A stretch of 64,000 nt of DNA, taken from NCBI RefSeq assembly GCF_000420645.1, contig NZ_ATVI01000007.1, positions 62,001 through 126,000 of the forward strand, read 5' to 3'. Every line of letters starts with the position of its first letter. Within the stretch, counting starts at the first letter, position 1. The notes under the pieces were generated by a model. The model worked only from the letters and a program-made list of their open reading frames with translations, did not search any database and was not told the DNA's origin. This DNA is from Nevskia ramosa DSM 11499. Its GTDB lineage: Bacteria; Pseudomonadota; Gammaproteobacteria; Nevskiales; Nevskiaceae. This document shows, in pieces, positions 42,635 to 54,656 of the stretch. A program made the translations under genes and the position numbers.

Positions 42635-43722
42635 CAGCCGGCATCCCCGGCGCTGGCCATCAGTTCGGCCTGATGCTCGGCGAGCAGTGGCTTGATGACA
42701 CCGTCGAGTTCACCAGCGATCACCCGATCGAGCTGATATAGCGTCAGATTGATGCGGTGATCGGTGACCCGGCCCTGCGGAAAATTGTAGGTGCGGATGC
42801 GCTCGGAACGATCGCCGGAACCGACCAGCTTCTTGCGCGTGGCCGCCATCTCGCTGTCCTGCTTGCTGCGCTCGGCGTCGAGCAGGCGCGAGGCGAGCAG
42901 GCTCATCGCCTTCGCGCGGTTCTTGTGCTGGCTGCGCTCTTCCTGGCATTCGACGACCACGCCGCTGGGCAGATGGGTGATGCGGATCGCCGATTCGGTC
43001 TTGTTGACGTGCTGGCCGCCGGCGCCGGAAGAACGATAGGTATCGACCTTCAGATCCGCCGGATTGATGTCGATCGCCTGCGCTTCTTCGACTTCTGCCA
43101 GTACGGCGACGGTCGCGGCGCTGGTGTGGATGCGGCCCTGTGCCTCCGTTTCCGGCACCCGCTGCACTCGATGCGCGCCACTTTCGAACTTGAGTCGCGA
43201 GTACGCGCCGAAGCCGGCGATGCGGGAAATGATTTCCTTGAAGCCGCCGTGCTCGCCTTCGTTCTCGGACAGCACTTCCAGCGCCCAGCCCTGCGCCTCG
43301 GCGTACTTCTGGTACATGCGGAACAGGTCACCGGCGAAGATCGCCGCTTCGTCACCGCCGGTGCCGGCGCGGATTTCGAGGAAGACGTTGCTGTTGTCGA
43401 GCGGGTCCTTCGGTACCAGGAAGGATTCGAGTTCCAGCTGCAGTGCATCACGCTTGAGGTTGAGCGCCGGCAGATCGGCCTCGGCCATCGCGCGCATTTC
43501 CGGGTCGCTGTCGGCCTTCAGCAGCTCCAGGCCTTCGATCTCGTCGAGCGCCGCGCGATAGGCGTCGTAGGCGTCGACCACCGGGCCGAGTGCTGCGTAT
43601 TCCTGCGACAGCCGACGGAATTTGTCGGAATCGCCAAGCACTTCGGGCGAGGAGAGCTCGCCGGCAACATCGGCGCGGCGCTCGGCGAGGGTTTCGATCT
43701 TGCGGAGCAGGCTGGGTTTCAT
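42634..43722 (-). CDS. prfA: Peptide chain release factor 1
   Basis: 362 residues. The GGQ loop is in [17 protein letters not shown] and the codon-reading anticodon-like P-x-T is PET in [14 protein letters not shown]. It ends translation at UAA/UAG. ATG 43722 starts [12 protein letters not shown], matching the family. The prmC start overlaps its stop by one base. Gap of 110 bases to hemA upstream. Confidence 0.97.
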   Translation of the reverse strand: MKPSLLRKIETLAERRADVAGELSSPEVLGDSDKFRRLSQEYAALGPVVDAYDAYRAALDEIEGLELLKADSDPEMRAMAEADLPALNLKRDALQLELESFLVPKDPLDNSNVFLEIRAGTGGDEAAIFAGDLFRMYQKYAEAQGWALEVLSENEGEHGGFKEIISRIAGFGAYSRLKFESGAHRVQRVPETEAQGRIHTSAATVAVLAEVEEAQAIDINPADLKVDTYRSSGAGGQHVNKTESAIRITHLPSGVVVECQEERSQHKNRAKAMSLLASRLLDAERSKQDSEMAATRKKLVGSGDRSERIRTYNFPQGRVTDHRINLTLYQLDRVIAGELDGVIKPLLAEHQAELMASAGDAG

Positions 43723-43832
43723 GGTCCAGAGGCGACAGGCGTGAGTGGGCGGCGGAACGAGGCGATGCAGCACAGCGAGTGAGGCTCGCTAAGGCTGACC
43801 GCTTTCCTCGCCGATCCCGACCATGGCTGCGC

Positions 43833-45095
43833 TCAGGGTTCCAGCGGCGGCAGATCGAACAGCCGTTCCGCCGCGTCCATCAACTGCGACTGCTCCACCA
43901 CGTCAGCCGAGCGCAAGGCCTTGCTCGGTGCATGCAGCAGCTTGTTGGTCAGCGTGTCAGCAACGAAGGCCATCACCGCGGCCGGGCTTTCGCCGTTGGC
44001 GAGCTTGCGCGCGGCTTTTTCGAGCACGTCATCGCGGCTGATCCGCGCCTGGTCGCGCAAGCGGCGAATGGTGACGCCGGCATCGCGGCTTTCCAGCCAG
44101 CGCTCGAACTGCGTGGCGTGGTCTTCGACCAGCGCTTCGGCCTGCTTGGCGGCGTTCTCGCGCACCTTCATGTTGCCGGCGATCACCGCTTTCAGATCGT
44201 CCAGCGTGTACAAATAAACGTCTTCCAGAGTACTGATCGCCGGATCGAGATCACGCGGCACGGCGAGATCGATCATCAGCACCGGTTTGCGGCGGCGACG
44301 CGCCAGCGCATGCGCCACCGGTTCCTTGCCGAGAATGAAGCCGCGCGCGGCGGTGCAGGAAATGACCACGTCCGCTTCCGGAAGATGGGTGGCGATCTCG
44401 GCGAGACTGATCGCGTAGCCGCCCAGCGAGGTCGCCAGCGCCTGGGCTTTCTCGAGGCTGCGATTGGCAACCACGATGCGCCCGACGCCGCTGGTCTTCA
44501 GATGCCGCGCCAACAGCTGGATGGTTTCGCCAGCGCCGATCAGCAGCACGCTCTGATTGCGCAGATCGGAAAAGATGTGATGCGCCATCTGCACGGCGGC
44601 GTAGGCGATCGACACCGGATGGGCGCCGATCTCGGTCTCGCTGCGCACCAGCTTGGCCACCGAGAACGAATGCTGGAAAAGCCGGTACAGCACCGGGCCG
44701 AGCGACTTCACGCCTTGGGCCAGCGCGAACGCGGTCTTCATCTGGCCGAGGATCTGCGGCTCGCCGAGGACCATCGAATCGAGGCCGGAGGCGACTCTCA
44801 GCGAGTGCTTGACCGTGCCGCGATCACGCAGCACATAGGTATGAGCGGCAATGGTGCCGGCCGGCGCCTGGCGCTCGCGCTGCCACCAGTCGAGCAGACG
44901 CACTTCGTGGTCGAGTGAAGCAACGGCGAAAATCTCGGTGCGGTTGCAGGTCGACAGGATCGCCGCTTCGCTGACTCCGGACAGTCCACGCAGGCGAATC
45001 AGCGCCTCGGGAATTTCGGCCTCGGTGAACGCCAGTCGCTCGCGCGTTTCAACCGGCGCGGAGTGATGACTGAGTCCGAGTGTCAATAAGGCCAT
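43833..45095 (-). CDS. hemA: Glutamyl-tRNA reductase
   Basis: 420 residues. Active-site Cys in LSTCNRTEIF, the NADPH-binding VLLIGAGETIQLLARHLK and the C-terminal dimerisation helix are all present. First step of C5 haem synthesis: reduction of glutamyl-tRNA to glutamate semialdehyde. ATG 45095 begins LLTLGLSHHSAPVETRERL, which matches the conserved N-terminus. Divergent from the TPR gene, with about 190 bases between starts. Confidence 0.97.
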   Translation of the reverse strand: MALLTLGLSHHSAPVETRERLAFTEAEIPEALIRLRGLSGVSEAAILSTCNRTEIFAVASLDHEVRLLDWWQRERQAPAGTIAAHTYVLRDRGTVKHSLRVASGLDSMVLGEPQILGQMKTAFALAQGVKSLGPVLYRLFQHSFSVAKLVRSETEIGAHPVSIAYAAVQMAHHIFSDLRNQSVLLIGAGETIQLLARHLKTSGVGRIVVANRSLEKAQALATSLGGYAISLAEIATHLPEADVVISCTAARGFILGKEPVAHALARRRRKPVLMIDLAVPRDLDPAISTLEDVYLYTLDDLKAVIAGNMKVRENAAKQAEALVEDHATQFERWLESRDAGVTIRRLRDQARISRDDVLEKAARKLANGESPAAVMAFVADTLTNKLLHAPSKALRSADVVEQSQLMDAAERLFDLPPLEP

Positions 45096-45284
45096 GGGGT
45101 CACAGATGTCTCGTTTGGTTGATTTTCCGGCATGACGTCGGCCGGCACAAGCAAGCGCCGTCACTACCGTCAACGGCGAGCCCCTCACGAGCCGCCCAAC
45201 CGCCCTTTCGGCGGCGGACGGAGGACGCCTGATCGAAGCGGAGCGCTACAATACGTTCACGATTTCTCCCTGGCCGAACTCTAC

Positions 45285-47009
45285 GTGCAAGCCTCCTGTC
45301 CGTCCCTGCAACTCCCGTTGGGCTTTGCAATCTCCGTGCTTGGCGGCTGCCTGCTAAGCCCGGCTCTTCAGGCGGCAGATTCGGCACCCTCGGCCAGCGC
45401 GGCGCATCAACCGGCAGCGCCATCCCGCGAGGCCCAGGCCCAGTACCACATCCTCGCGGGTGAGGTCGCCGCCGGGCGCAAGCAGCCCCAGGTTGCGGCC
45501 GAAGAATTCATCCAGGCGCTTGATTTCGTCAGTGATCCGGCGCTTGCAGCCCGCGCCACGATGCTGGCCCTGAGCGCCAACGATGCCGATCTGGCGCTGA
45601 ATGGCGCCCGCAAGTGGCTGAAGCTGGAACCGACCAGCCTCGAAGCCCGCGAAGTGATCCTGCGGCTGGCGCTGCGCGCCGGGCTGGTCGATGACTCCTT
45701 CCAGCAGTGCATGGCGATCGTCGCCGATCATCCCGGTGGCCCGGACGATGGTTTCCGTCATGTGGCCTTGCTGCTGTCGCAGGAAGAGGACCACGCCGCG
45801 TCGGCGCTGCTGCTGATGGAGCGGCTGGTCGCCACTCAGCCGAAACGCAGCGGCGCCTGGCACGCCCAGGGTCTGCTGGCGCTGCGCTTCAATGACATCG
45901 ACCTGGCGGAACGCTCGGCGCGCGAAGCGATGCGCCTCGAGCCGGGCTCCAAGGAAGCGCCGCTGCTGCTGACCGGCGTACTGGTGCGCAAGGGCGATTT
46001 CACCGAATCCGATCGCCTGCTCGAAAATCAGGTCCGCAACAATCCGATCGAATCCGATCTGCGGCTGGGCTACACGCGGCTGCTGATCGAAGCGAACCAG
46101 AAGGGCCGCGCGCGCAAGCAACTGAAAGCCGTGCTGAAGCACGAGGCCGACAATACCGACGCTCAGTACATGCTCGGCCTGCTCGATCTCGACGAAGGCA
46201 AGCTCGACGAAGCCGAGCTGCGTTTCAAGGCGCTGTCGACCGGCAAGGAACGGGGCGTCGATGCGCACTATTACCTCGGCCGCATCGCCGAACGGCGTGA
46301 CCAGTTCGAGAACGCGCTGAAGGAATACACGCTGGTCAGCAGCGGGCAGCAGGTGCTCGACGCCACCATCCGCCGAGCGACGATGCTGGCCCGCCTCGGC
46401 CGCCTGCCGGACGCCCGCGCCACGCTTGAGCAGCTGCGCGAGCAGTATCCGCAGCTGGCACCTCGTCTATATGTCATCGAAGGTCAGCTGCTGGGTGACG
46501 CCGGTGAACTCGATGAAGGCCAGCGCCTGTATTCCGAAGCGCTGAAGCTTTACGAGAACGATCCGGAACTGCTCTACGCCCGTTCGCTGATCAATGAGCG
46601 CATGCAGAGGCTCGACGAGGCCGAATCCGACTTGCGCGCCGTGCTGGTGCGCGAACCGGCCGACGCCCGGGCGCTGAACGCCCTCGGCTTCATGCTGACC
46701 GTGCACGGCACCCGGCTCGACGAAGCCGAACGGCTGATCGTCAAGGCGCTGGAACTGACGCCGCAGGATCCGTCGGTGATCGACAGCATGGGCTGGCTGC
46801 GCTTCCGGCAAGGCCGCGCGAGCGAGGCCGTGGCGCTGTTGGCCCGCGCCTATGAAGCATTCCCGGATCCGGAAGTGGCGGCCCATTTCGGCGAAGCCTT
46901 GTGGAGCACCGGTGAACGAGAGCGCGCGCAGCAGGTCTGGAAGAAGGCGCAGGAAACGGCGCCCGACCACCCTGTGCTGCAAGAAACCGTCAAACGACTG
47001 ATGCCATGA
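45285..47009 (+). CDS. Secreted TPR-repeat protein upstream of lolB
   Basis: 574 residues if GTG 45285 is the start (45132 is an upstream alternative). Signal-like LQLPLGFAISVLGGCLLSPA, then a Ser/Ala stretch and about 12 degenerate TPR helices to the end (for example AEEFIQALDFVSDPALAARA, LYARSLINERMQRLDEAESD, NALGFMLTVHGTRLDEAERL). A -10-like TACAAT at 45247-45252 supports a start downstream of it. TPR proteins scaffold envelope complexes; the same gene sits divergent from hemA and before lolB in pseudomonads. The lolB start overlaps its stop (ATGA). Confidence 0.75.
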   Translation: MQASCPSLQLPLGFAISVLGGCLLSPALQAADSAPSASAAHQPAAPSREAQAQYHILAGEVAAGRKQPQVAAEEFIQALDFVSDPALAARATMLALSANDADLALNGARKWLKLEPTSLEAREVILRLALRAGLVDDSFQQCMAIVADHPGGPDDGFRHVALLLSQEEDHAASALLLMERLVATQPKRSGAWHAQGLLALRFNDIDLAERSAREAMRLEPGSKEAPLLLTGVLVRKGDFTESDRLLENQVRNNPIESDLRLGYTRLLIEANQKGRARKQLKAVLKHEADNTDAQYMLGLLDLDEGKLDEAELRFKALSTGKERGVDAHYYLGRIAERRDQFENALKEYTLVSSGQQVLDATIRRATMLARLGRLPDARATLEQLREQYPQLAPRLYVIEGQLLGDAGELDEGQRLYSEALKLYENDPELLYARSLINERMQRLDEAESDLRAVLVREPADARALNALGFMLTVHGTRLDEAERLIVKALELTPQDPSVIDSMGWLRFRQGRASEAVALLARAYEAFPDPEVAAHFGEALWSTGERERAQQVWKKAQETAPDHPVLQETVKRLMP

Positions 47010-47638
47010 AGCCAACCCGATTGCCAACGCAGCGTCTGATCGTCGCTGCGCTGGTTGCCCTGCTGCTCAGCGCCTGCGGCGGCCGGCCGGTCAAGCAGCT
47101 GAATACCGATCTGGCTGAACGAAACTGGGGCATCCGCCGCTCGAACATCGCGGCCGTGCAGAGCTTCGGGCTGAAAGGCCGGATTGCCGAGTCCGGCATC
47201 GCCGGCGGCCGTGGCGATATCGACTGGACGCAGAGCGGCGAGCGTATCGATATGCGCATCTCCGGCCCGCTTGGCGTCGGTGCGCTGGCGATCAGCGGTG
47301 ATCCGCAAGGCGTGGAGATCCGCAGCAAGAACGGCGTCATCGCCACGCGCGAGCCGGAAAGCTACATGCAGGAACGTCTTGGCTGGAGCGTGCCACTCGG
47401 CATGCTGCGTTACTGGGTACTCGGCGTACCGGCGCTGACGCGTCATTACGAAGATGCGCCGAAGATCGTCAAGCTCGACGAGATCGGCCGCGCCGAAACT
47501 TTCGAGCAGACCGGCTGGAAGATCGAGTATCTGGAATATCAGGCCGTGAATTCGCTGGCGCTGCCACGCAAGCTCACTCTGTCGAACGGCAATCGCAGCT
47601 TCCGCCTGGTGATCGACGAATGGTCGGGCACGCCCTAG
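47006..47638 (+). CDS. lolB: Outer-membrane lipoprotein LolB
   Basis: 210 residues. Lipoprotein signal with lipobox LLSAC and mature start GGRPV; LolB features follow: SFGLKGRIAESGIAGGRGDI, LGVGALAISGDPQGVEIRS, LRYWVLGVPALTRHYED and KIEYLEYQ. It accepts lipoproteins from LolA and inserts them in the outer membrane. The four-base overlap with the TPR gene fixes the start. ispE, the usual next gene, is absent and tRNA-Gln follows. Confidence 0.93.
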   Translation: MKPTRLPTQRLIVAALVALLLSACGGRPVKQLNTDLAERNWGIRRSNIAAVQSFGLKGRIAESGIAGGRGDIDWTQSGERIDMRISGPLGVGALAISGDPQGVEIRSKNGVIATREPESYMQERLGWSVPLGMLRYWVLGVPALTRHYEDAPKIVKLDEIGRAETFEQTGWKIEYLEYQAVNSLALPRKLTLSNGNRSFRLVIDEWSGTP

Positions 47639-47693
47639 CGCGTTTGCGTGCGAATAATCTTGCGCGGACCGCCAAGCCCGCGCATCACGACGC

Positions 47694-47699
47694 TATAAT
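47694..47699 (+). promoter_or_regulatory. -10 box of tRNA-Gln
   Basis: A perfect TATAAT lies 18 bases upstream of the tRNA, followed by the GC-rich discriminator TCGCGCGC. The -35 region is weak (GCCAAG-like), consistent with factor-dependent stable-RNA promoters. Confidence 0.6.
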
Positions 47700-47717
47700 T
47701 CGCGCGCTTTGAGATGT

Positions 47718-47792
47718 TGGGGCGTCGCCAAGTGGTAAGGCAGGAGGTTTTGATCCTCCCATTCGGTGGTTCGAGTCCATCCGCCCCAGCCA
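47718..47792 (+). tRNA. tRNA-Gln (anticodon TTG)
   Basis: Cloverleaf with acceptor TGGGGCG/CGCCCCA, anticodon stem GGAGG/CCTCC, loop TTTTGAT with anticodon TTG, T arm GGTGG-TTCGAGT-CCATC, discriminator G and encoded CCA. Typical location between lolB and prs. Confidence 0.96.
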
Positions 47793-47839
47793 CTCAGATT
47801 CTGTCAGCGCCGGTTGCACGGCGCTTACAAGATCGAGTG

Positions 47840-47857
47840 TCCCCGCGAAGGCGGGGA
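47840..47857. repeat. Short GC palindrome before prs
   Basis: Arms TCCCCGC and GCGGGGA with loop GAAG, in the gap between tRNA-Gln and prs. It resembles the widely distributed CCCCGCGAAGGCGGGG intergenic palindrome. Confidence 0.6.
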
Positions 47858-47939
47858 TCCAGTTTCTTATCCTGCCGGCATACGCAACCCCGCTGTCCCC
47901 TCGTTGCCCCCGGCCCTCTCACCAAGAACCCGAGCCCCG

Positions 47940-48899
47940 ATGTCTGACAGTTCAGCCCAGTTGATGTTGTTCAGCGGCAGTGCCAACCCGGCGCTCGCTC
48001 AGGACATCGCGAACTACCTGCACATGCCGCTCGGCAAGATGTCGCTCGGCCGGTTCTCGGACGGCGAAGTACAGATCGAGATTCTCGAAAACGTTCGCGG
48101 CAAGGACGTCTTCGTGATCCAGCCGACGCACGCACCGACCGACCAGCACATCATGGAATTGCTGATGATGCTCGACGCCTTCAAGCGCGCATCGGCAGGC
48201 CGTATCACCGCCGTCGTGCCGTATTTCGGCTACGCCCGACAGGATCGTCGCCCGCGTTCGGCGCGCGTGCCGATCAGCGCCAAGGTGGTGGCCGACATGA
48301 TCGGCGAATGCGGCGCCCATCGCGTGCTGACCGTCGATCTCCACGCCGACCAGATTCAGGGCTTCTTCGACATCCCGGTCGACAACGTCTACGCCAGCCC
48401 GGTGCTGCTCGGCGACATCTGGCGCCAGAAGTACGAAAACCTGATCGTCGTTTCGCCGGATGTCGGTGGCGTGGTTCGCGCCCGTGCACTGGCCAAGCAA
48501 CTCGACGAGGCCGACCTCGCGATCATCGACAAGCGCCGTCCGCGCGCCAACGAATCGCAGGTGATGAACATCATCGGTGATGTCTCCGGCAAGACCTGCG
48601 TGTTGATCGACGATCTCGTCGACACCGCTGGCACGCTCGGCAAGGCCGCTGCAGCGCTGAAGGAACATGGCGCGATCAAGGTCGTCGCCTACGTGACCCA
48701 TCCGGTGCTATCGGGGCCGGCGATCTCGAACATCCAGAATTCCCAGCTCGACTCGATGGTCTGCACCGACACCATCGTGCTGTCGAAGGAAGCCAAGGCC
48801 TGCTCGAAGATCCGCCAGCTGTCGATCGCCGGCCTGCTCGCGGAAACCATCCGCCGAGTCAGCGCCGAGGAATCGGTCAGCTCGCTGTACGTCGACTGA
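47940..48899 (+). CDS. prs: Ribose-phosphate pyrophosphokinase
   Basis: 319 residues. PRPP synthetase signatures: [55 protein letters not shown] (ATP and Mg loops), [17 protein letters not shown] and the PRPP-binding [13 protein letters not shown]. Makes phosphoribosyl pyrophosphate for nucleotides, His and Trp. ATG 47940 is preferred over upstream starts. It ends four bases before the next gene. Confidence 0.97.
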   Translation: MSDSSAQLMLFSGSANPALAQDIANYLHMPLGKMSLGRFSDGEVQIEILENVRGKDVFVIQPTHAPTDQHIMELLMMLDAFKRASAGRITAVVPYFGYARQDRRPRSARVPISAKVVADMIGECGAHRVLTVDLHADQIQGFFDIPVDNVYASPVLLGDIWRQKYENLIVVSPDVGGVVRARALAKQLDEADLAIIDKRRPRANESQVMNIIGDVSGKTCVLIDDLVDTAGTLGKAAAALKEHGAIKVVAYVTHPVLSGPAISNIQNSQLDSMVCTDTIVLSKEAKACSKIRQLSIAGLLAETIRRVSAEESVSSLYVD

Positions 48900-48903
48900 T
48901 CCC

Positions 48904-49365
48904 ATGCCGTCGCCGGTCAAGCTCTTCGCTGCCCTGTCCCGGCTCCCGCTGGGCCGCGAACTGTTCACCCGCGGCGTCTGCCGCACTGCGCCCTACTTCG
49001 GCAGTATCCGGCCGCTGGTGACCGATCTCAGGCTTGGCCGCTGCGAAGCATCCTTGCGCAAGCGGCGCTCGGTGCAGAACCATATCGGCACCGTTCACGC
49101 CATCGCGATGTGCAATCTCTGCGAACTGGTCGGTGGCCTGCTGATCGAAGCGACCTTGCCGAAGGCCCTGCGCTGGATTCCGAAAGGCATGACCGTGCGC
49201 TATCTGAAGAAGGCGGCGACCGATCTGCATGCGGTGCTGGAATGGACGCCCGCGTTCGCCGACGATTTTCGCGGCGATGTCGTGCTGCCGGTGCAGGTGC
49301 TGGACAGCGCCGGCATCGTGGTCATGGAAGCCGACATCACCATGTACGTGTCGCCGCGTCGCTGA
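48904..49365 (+). CDS. DUF4442 hotdog-fold thioesterase-like protein
   Basis: 153 residues. DUF4442 pattern: GRCEASLRKRRSVQNHIGTV (with the N-H-x-G-T-x-H core), HAIAMCNLCELVGGLLIEATLP-type helix and RYLKKAATDLHAV. Hotdog proteins hydrolyse acyl-CoA thioesters; this family is untested. It starts four bases after prs and leads into an enoyl-CoA hydratase and a TetR gene, so it may belong to fatty-acid metabolism. Confidence 0.8.
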   Translation: MPSPVKLFAALSRLPLGRELFTRGVCRTAPYFGSIRPLVTDLRLGRCEASLRKRRSVQNHIGTVHAIAMCNLCELVGGLLIEATLPKALRWIPKGMTVRYLKKAATDLHAVLEWTPAFADDFRGDVVLPVQVLDSAGIVVMEADITMYVSPRR

Positions 49366-49514
49366 GCCGGAACTCGCCGAGGCGCAGCATTTTTTGGCCT
49401 CGCAACCAGACCGGGCTTTCGCTGAACGCTACGGCAAGCTTCATTACCGAATGACGACGCGATAGGGGCTGGGGCATGATGGCTCATTGCCCGCTGACTA
49501 TCCCGGAGTTGCTT

Positions 49515-50303
49515 GTGACCCAGCCTCAGAACCCGCTGATCCTGACCGACATCAAGGATCGCGTGATGACCATCCGCCTGAACCGCGCCGACAAGAAAAA
49601 CGCGCTGACCCAGGACATGTATCTGGCGATGGGAGCCGCCGTCAACGAAGCCGCCGCGAACCCGGAAGTCCGTGTCGTGCTGTTCACCGGCACCGGCAAT
49701 TCCTTCTGCGCCGGCAACGACCTGCAGGACTTTCTGAAGCTCGACCACAACACGCCGAAAGACGAGAACCCGGTGCTGCGCTTCATGCATGCGCTGGCCG
49801 CGTTGCCGAAGCCGGTGGTCGCTGCCGTCAACGGCCCGGCGGTCGGTATCGGCGCGACGATGCTGCTGCACTGTGACCTCGTCTACGCCGGCACCGGCGC
49901 CCGTCTCCAGTTCCCGTTCGTCAACATCGGCATCTGCGCCGAGTTCGCGTCGACCTATCTGCTGCCGCGAATGATCGGCCATGTGAAGGCGGCCGAAATG
50001 CTGCTGCTCGGCGAGCCGTTCACCGCTGCGGTGGCTGAAGCCAGCGGTCTGGTCAATGCGGTGCTGCCGGAAGACGAGGTCGAAGCCCATGCACTGGCCC
50101 GGGCTCTGAAGCTTGCCGCCCAGCCGCCGAACGCGTTGCGGGTGACCAAGATGCTGATGAAGCGCTGGTCCGACGGGCTGATCCAGGAAGCGATTCCGCT
50201 CGAAGCCGATCACTTCATTCCAATGCTGCGCCAACCGGAAGCGATGGAAGCGATGACCGCGTTCATCGCCAAGCGCAAGCCGGATTTCTCGAAGTTCAAC
50301 TGA
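49515..50303 (+). CDS. Enoyl-CoA hydratase/isomerase family protein
   Basis: 262 residues from GTG 49515, chosen for the GGAG seven bases upstream (ATG 49476 is an alternative). Crotonase fold: DRVMTIRLNRADKKNALTQD, SFCAGNDLQDFLK, AVNGPAVGIGATMLLHCD and FVNIGICAEFASTYLL. The oxyanion hole is intact; catalytic acid is not clearly identified. Acts in beta-oxidation of acyl-CoA or on a related acyl chain. TetR gene follows in the same direction. Confidence 0.88.
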   Translation: MTQPQNPLILTDIKDRVMTIRLNRADKKNALTQDMYLAMGAAVNEAAANPEVRVVLFTGTGNSFCAGNDLQDFLKLDHNTPKDENPVLRFMHALAALPKPVVAAVNGPAVGIGATMLLHCDLVYAGTGARLQFPFVNIGICAEFASTYLLPRMIGHVKAAEMLLLGEPFTAAVAEASGLVNAVLPEDEVEAHALARALKLAAQPPNALRVTKMLMKRWSDGLIQEAIPLEADHFIPMLRQPEAMEAMTAFIAKRKPDFSKFN

Positions 50304-50322
50304 ACGGCCGAGGACGAAAGCC

Positions 50323-50988
50323 TTGTCCTCCCTGCCTCGCGATAACAAGCGCGAACACAACAAGCAGGCGAACCGCGCCACGCTGATCGAAGCGGCGCGC
50401 GTCTGTTTCGTGGGAATGGGCTTCGATGCGGTGACAGTGCGCGACATCGTCCGAGAAAGCGGGCTGGCGCCGGGGACCTTCTATAACTACTTCCCGGACA
50501 AGGAAGCGCTGTTCAAGGAAGTGCTGGACGAGCGCATGGGCGAGATCACCCGGCGCATGCACGCCATGCGCGCCGAAGCCGCGACCTTGAGCGACTTCCT
50601 GTACGGCGCCTTCCAGACCTTGTTCGAGAAGATCATCGAGGAGCCCTGTTTCTTCGAATTGATTCTGCGCAACGAGTACGCGGTGCGCAGCCTGTTCAAG
50701 GAAACCGTGGTCGGCATCCCGATGCAGCAGCTGAAGGGCGATCTCAACGATGCGATGGCGCGCGGCCTGTTCCCGGAACTCGATGTCGATCTGCTGGCCG
50801 CCGCGCTCTACGGCATGGCTTTCGAGATCGGCCGCGTGCTCTGCGAACAGGGCGGCCGCGATCCCGATCAGGCCGCTCGCTTTGCGACCCGCATGCTGGT
50901 CGAAGGCATCCAGACTTTCGGCCTCAGCGGAACGCGCGCCAAGCTCGGCCGCGGCATCGCCCCGGGCATGACCGTTATCCAGACCTGA
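50323..50988 (+). CDS. TetR family regulator (fatty-acid context)
   Basis: 221 residues from TTG 50323, supported by GAGGA eight bases upstream. Helix-turn-helix: LIEAARVCFVGMGFDAVTVR and DIVRESGLAPGTFYNYFPDK, the YNYFPDK ending being common. Helical ligand domain to the C-terminus. It lies between an enoyl-CoA hydratase gene and fadBA (other strand), and may control one or both. A bidirectional terminator follows. Confidence 0.9.
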   Translation: MSSLPRDNKREHNKQANRATLIEAARVCFVGMGFDAVTVRDIVRESGLAPGTFYNYFPDKEALFKEVLDERMGEITRRMHAMRAEAATLSDFLYGAFQTLFEKIIEEPCFFELILRNEYAVRSLFKETVVGIPMQQLKGDLNDAMARGLFPELDVDLLAAALYGMAFEIGRVLCEQGGRDPDQAARFATRMLVEGIQTFGLSGTRAKLGRGIAPGMTVIQT

Positions 50989-51011
50989 TTCGCCGCAGAC
51001 AAGACAGACAC

Positions 51012-51041
51012 AAAAAGGCCGGGGATCACCCGGCCTTTTTT
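51012..51041. terminator. Bidirectional terminator between tetR and fadA
   Basis: Stem AAAAAGGCCGGG with CCCGGCCTTTTT (51012-51023 with 51029-51040), five-base loop. T-runs on both strands serve the tetR transcript and the fadBA transcript. Confidence 0.93.
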
Positions 51042-51057
51042 ACAGCTCAGCAAGCGA

Positions 51058-54416
<3,359 letters not shown>

Positions 54417-54490
54417 GGGGCGTGAGTCCTCTTGGGGTTGTACGAAAGCTTCGGCTCGGCCAGTTTGAAAGGCCATGCGGTACCGTATGG

Positions 54491-54511
54491 AAGACGCATT
54501 ATACGCGTCTT
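54491..54511. promoter_or_regulatory. Palindrome over the -10 box of fadB
   Basis: Arms AAGACGC and GCGTCTT (54491-54497 and 54505-54511) enclose ATTATAC. On the minus strand the centre reads TATAAT (54503-54498), a perfect -10 for fadB, about 80 bases before its start. A repressor bound here would block the promoter. A -35 TTGGCA (54529-54524) is 20 bases away, a long spacer. Confidence 0.55.
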
Positions 54512-54591
54512 GCCCTGCCGGATTGCCAACGATGTCCGGACACTGAAAGCAGCGATCAGTGCATCCGGCAATGTTCTTGCAACTACTTGTT

Positions 54592-54621
54592 TTGACGCTG
54601 TTGTCAACGCCCACCTAGAAT
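54592..54621 (+). promoter_or_regulatory. Sigma-70-type promoter of the phasin gene
   Basis: TTGACG (54592-54597) and TAGAAT (54616-54621) with an 18-base spacer, 35 bases upstream of the start codon. A strong AGGGGG precedes the ATG at 54657. Confidence 0.65.
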
Positions 54622-54656
54622 CGAACCCTCGTTCACCGTACAGGGGGTAACGCGAC

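Noticed and set aside
49366-49514. Short frame continuing after the DUF4442 gene (AEPELAEAQHFLASQPDRAF)
   Set aside because: No start codon or ribosome site of its own; belongs to an offset frame of the preceding gene.
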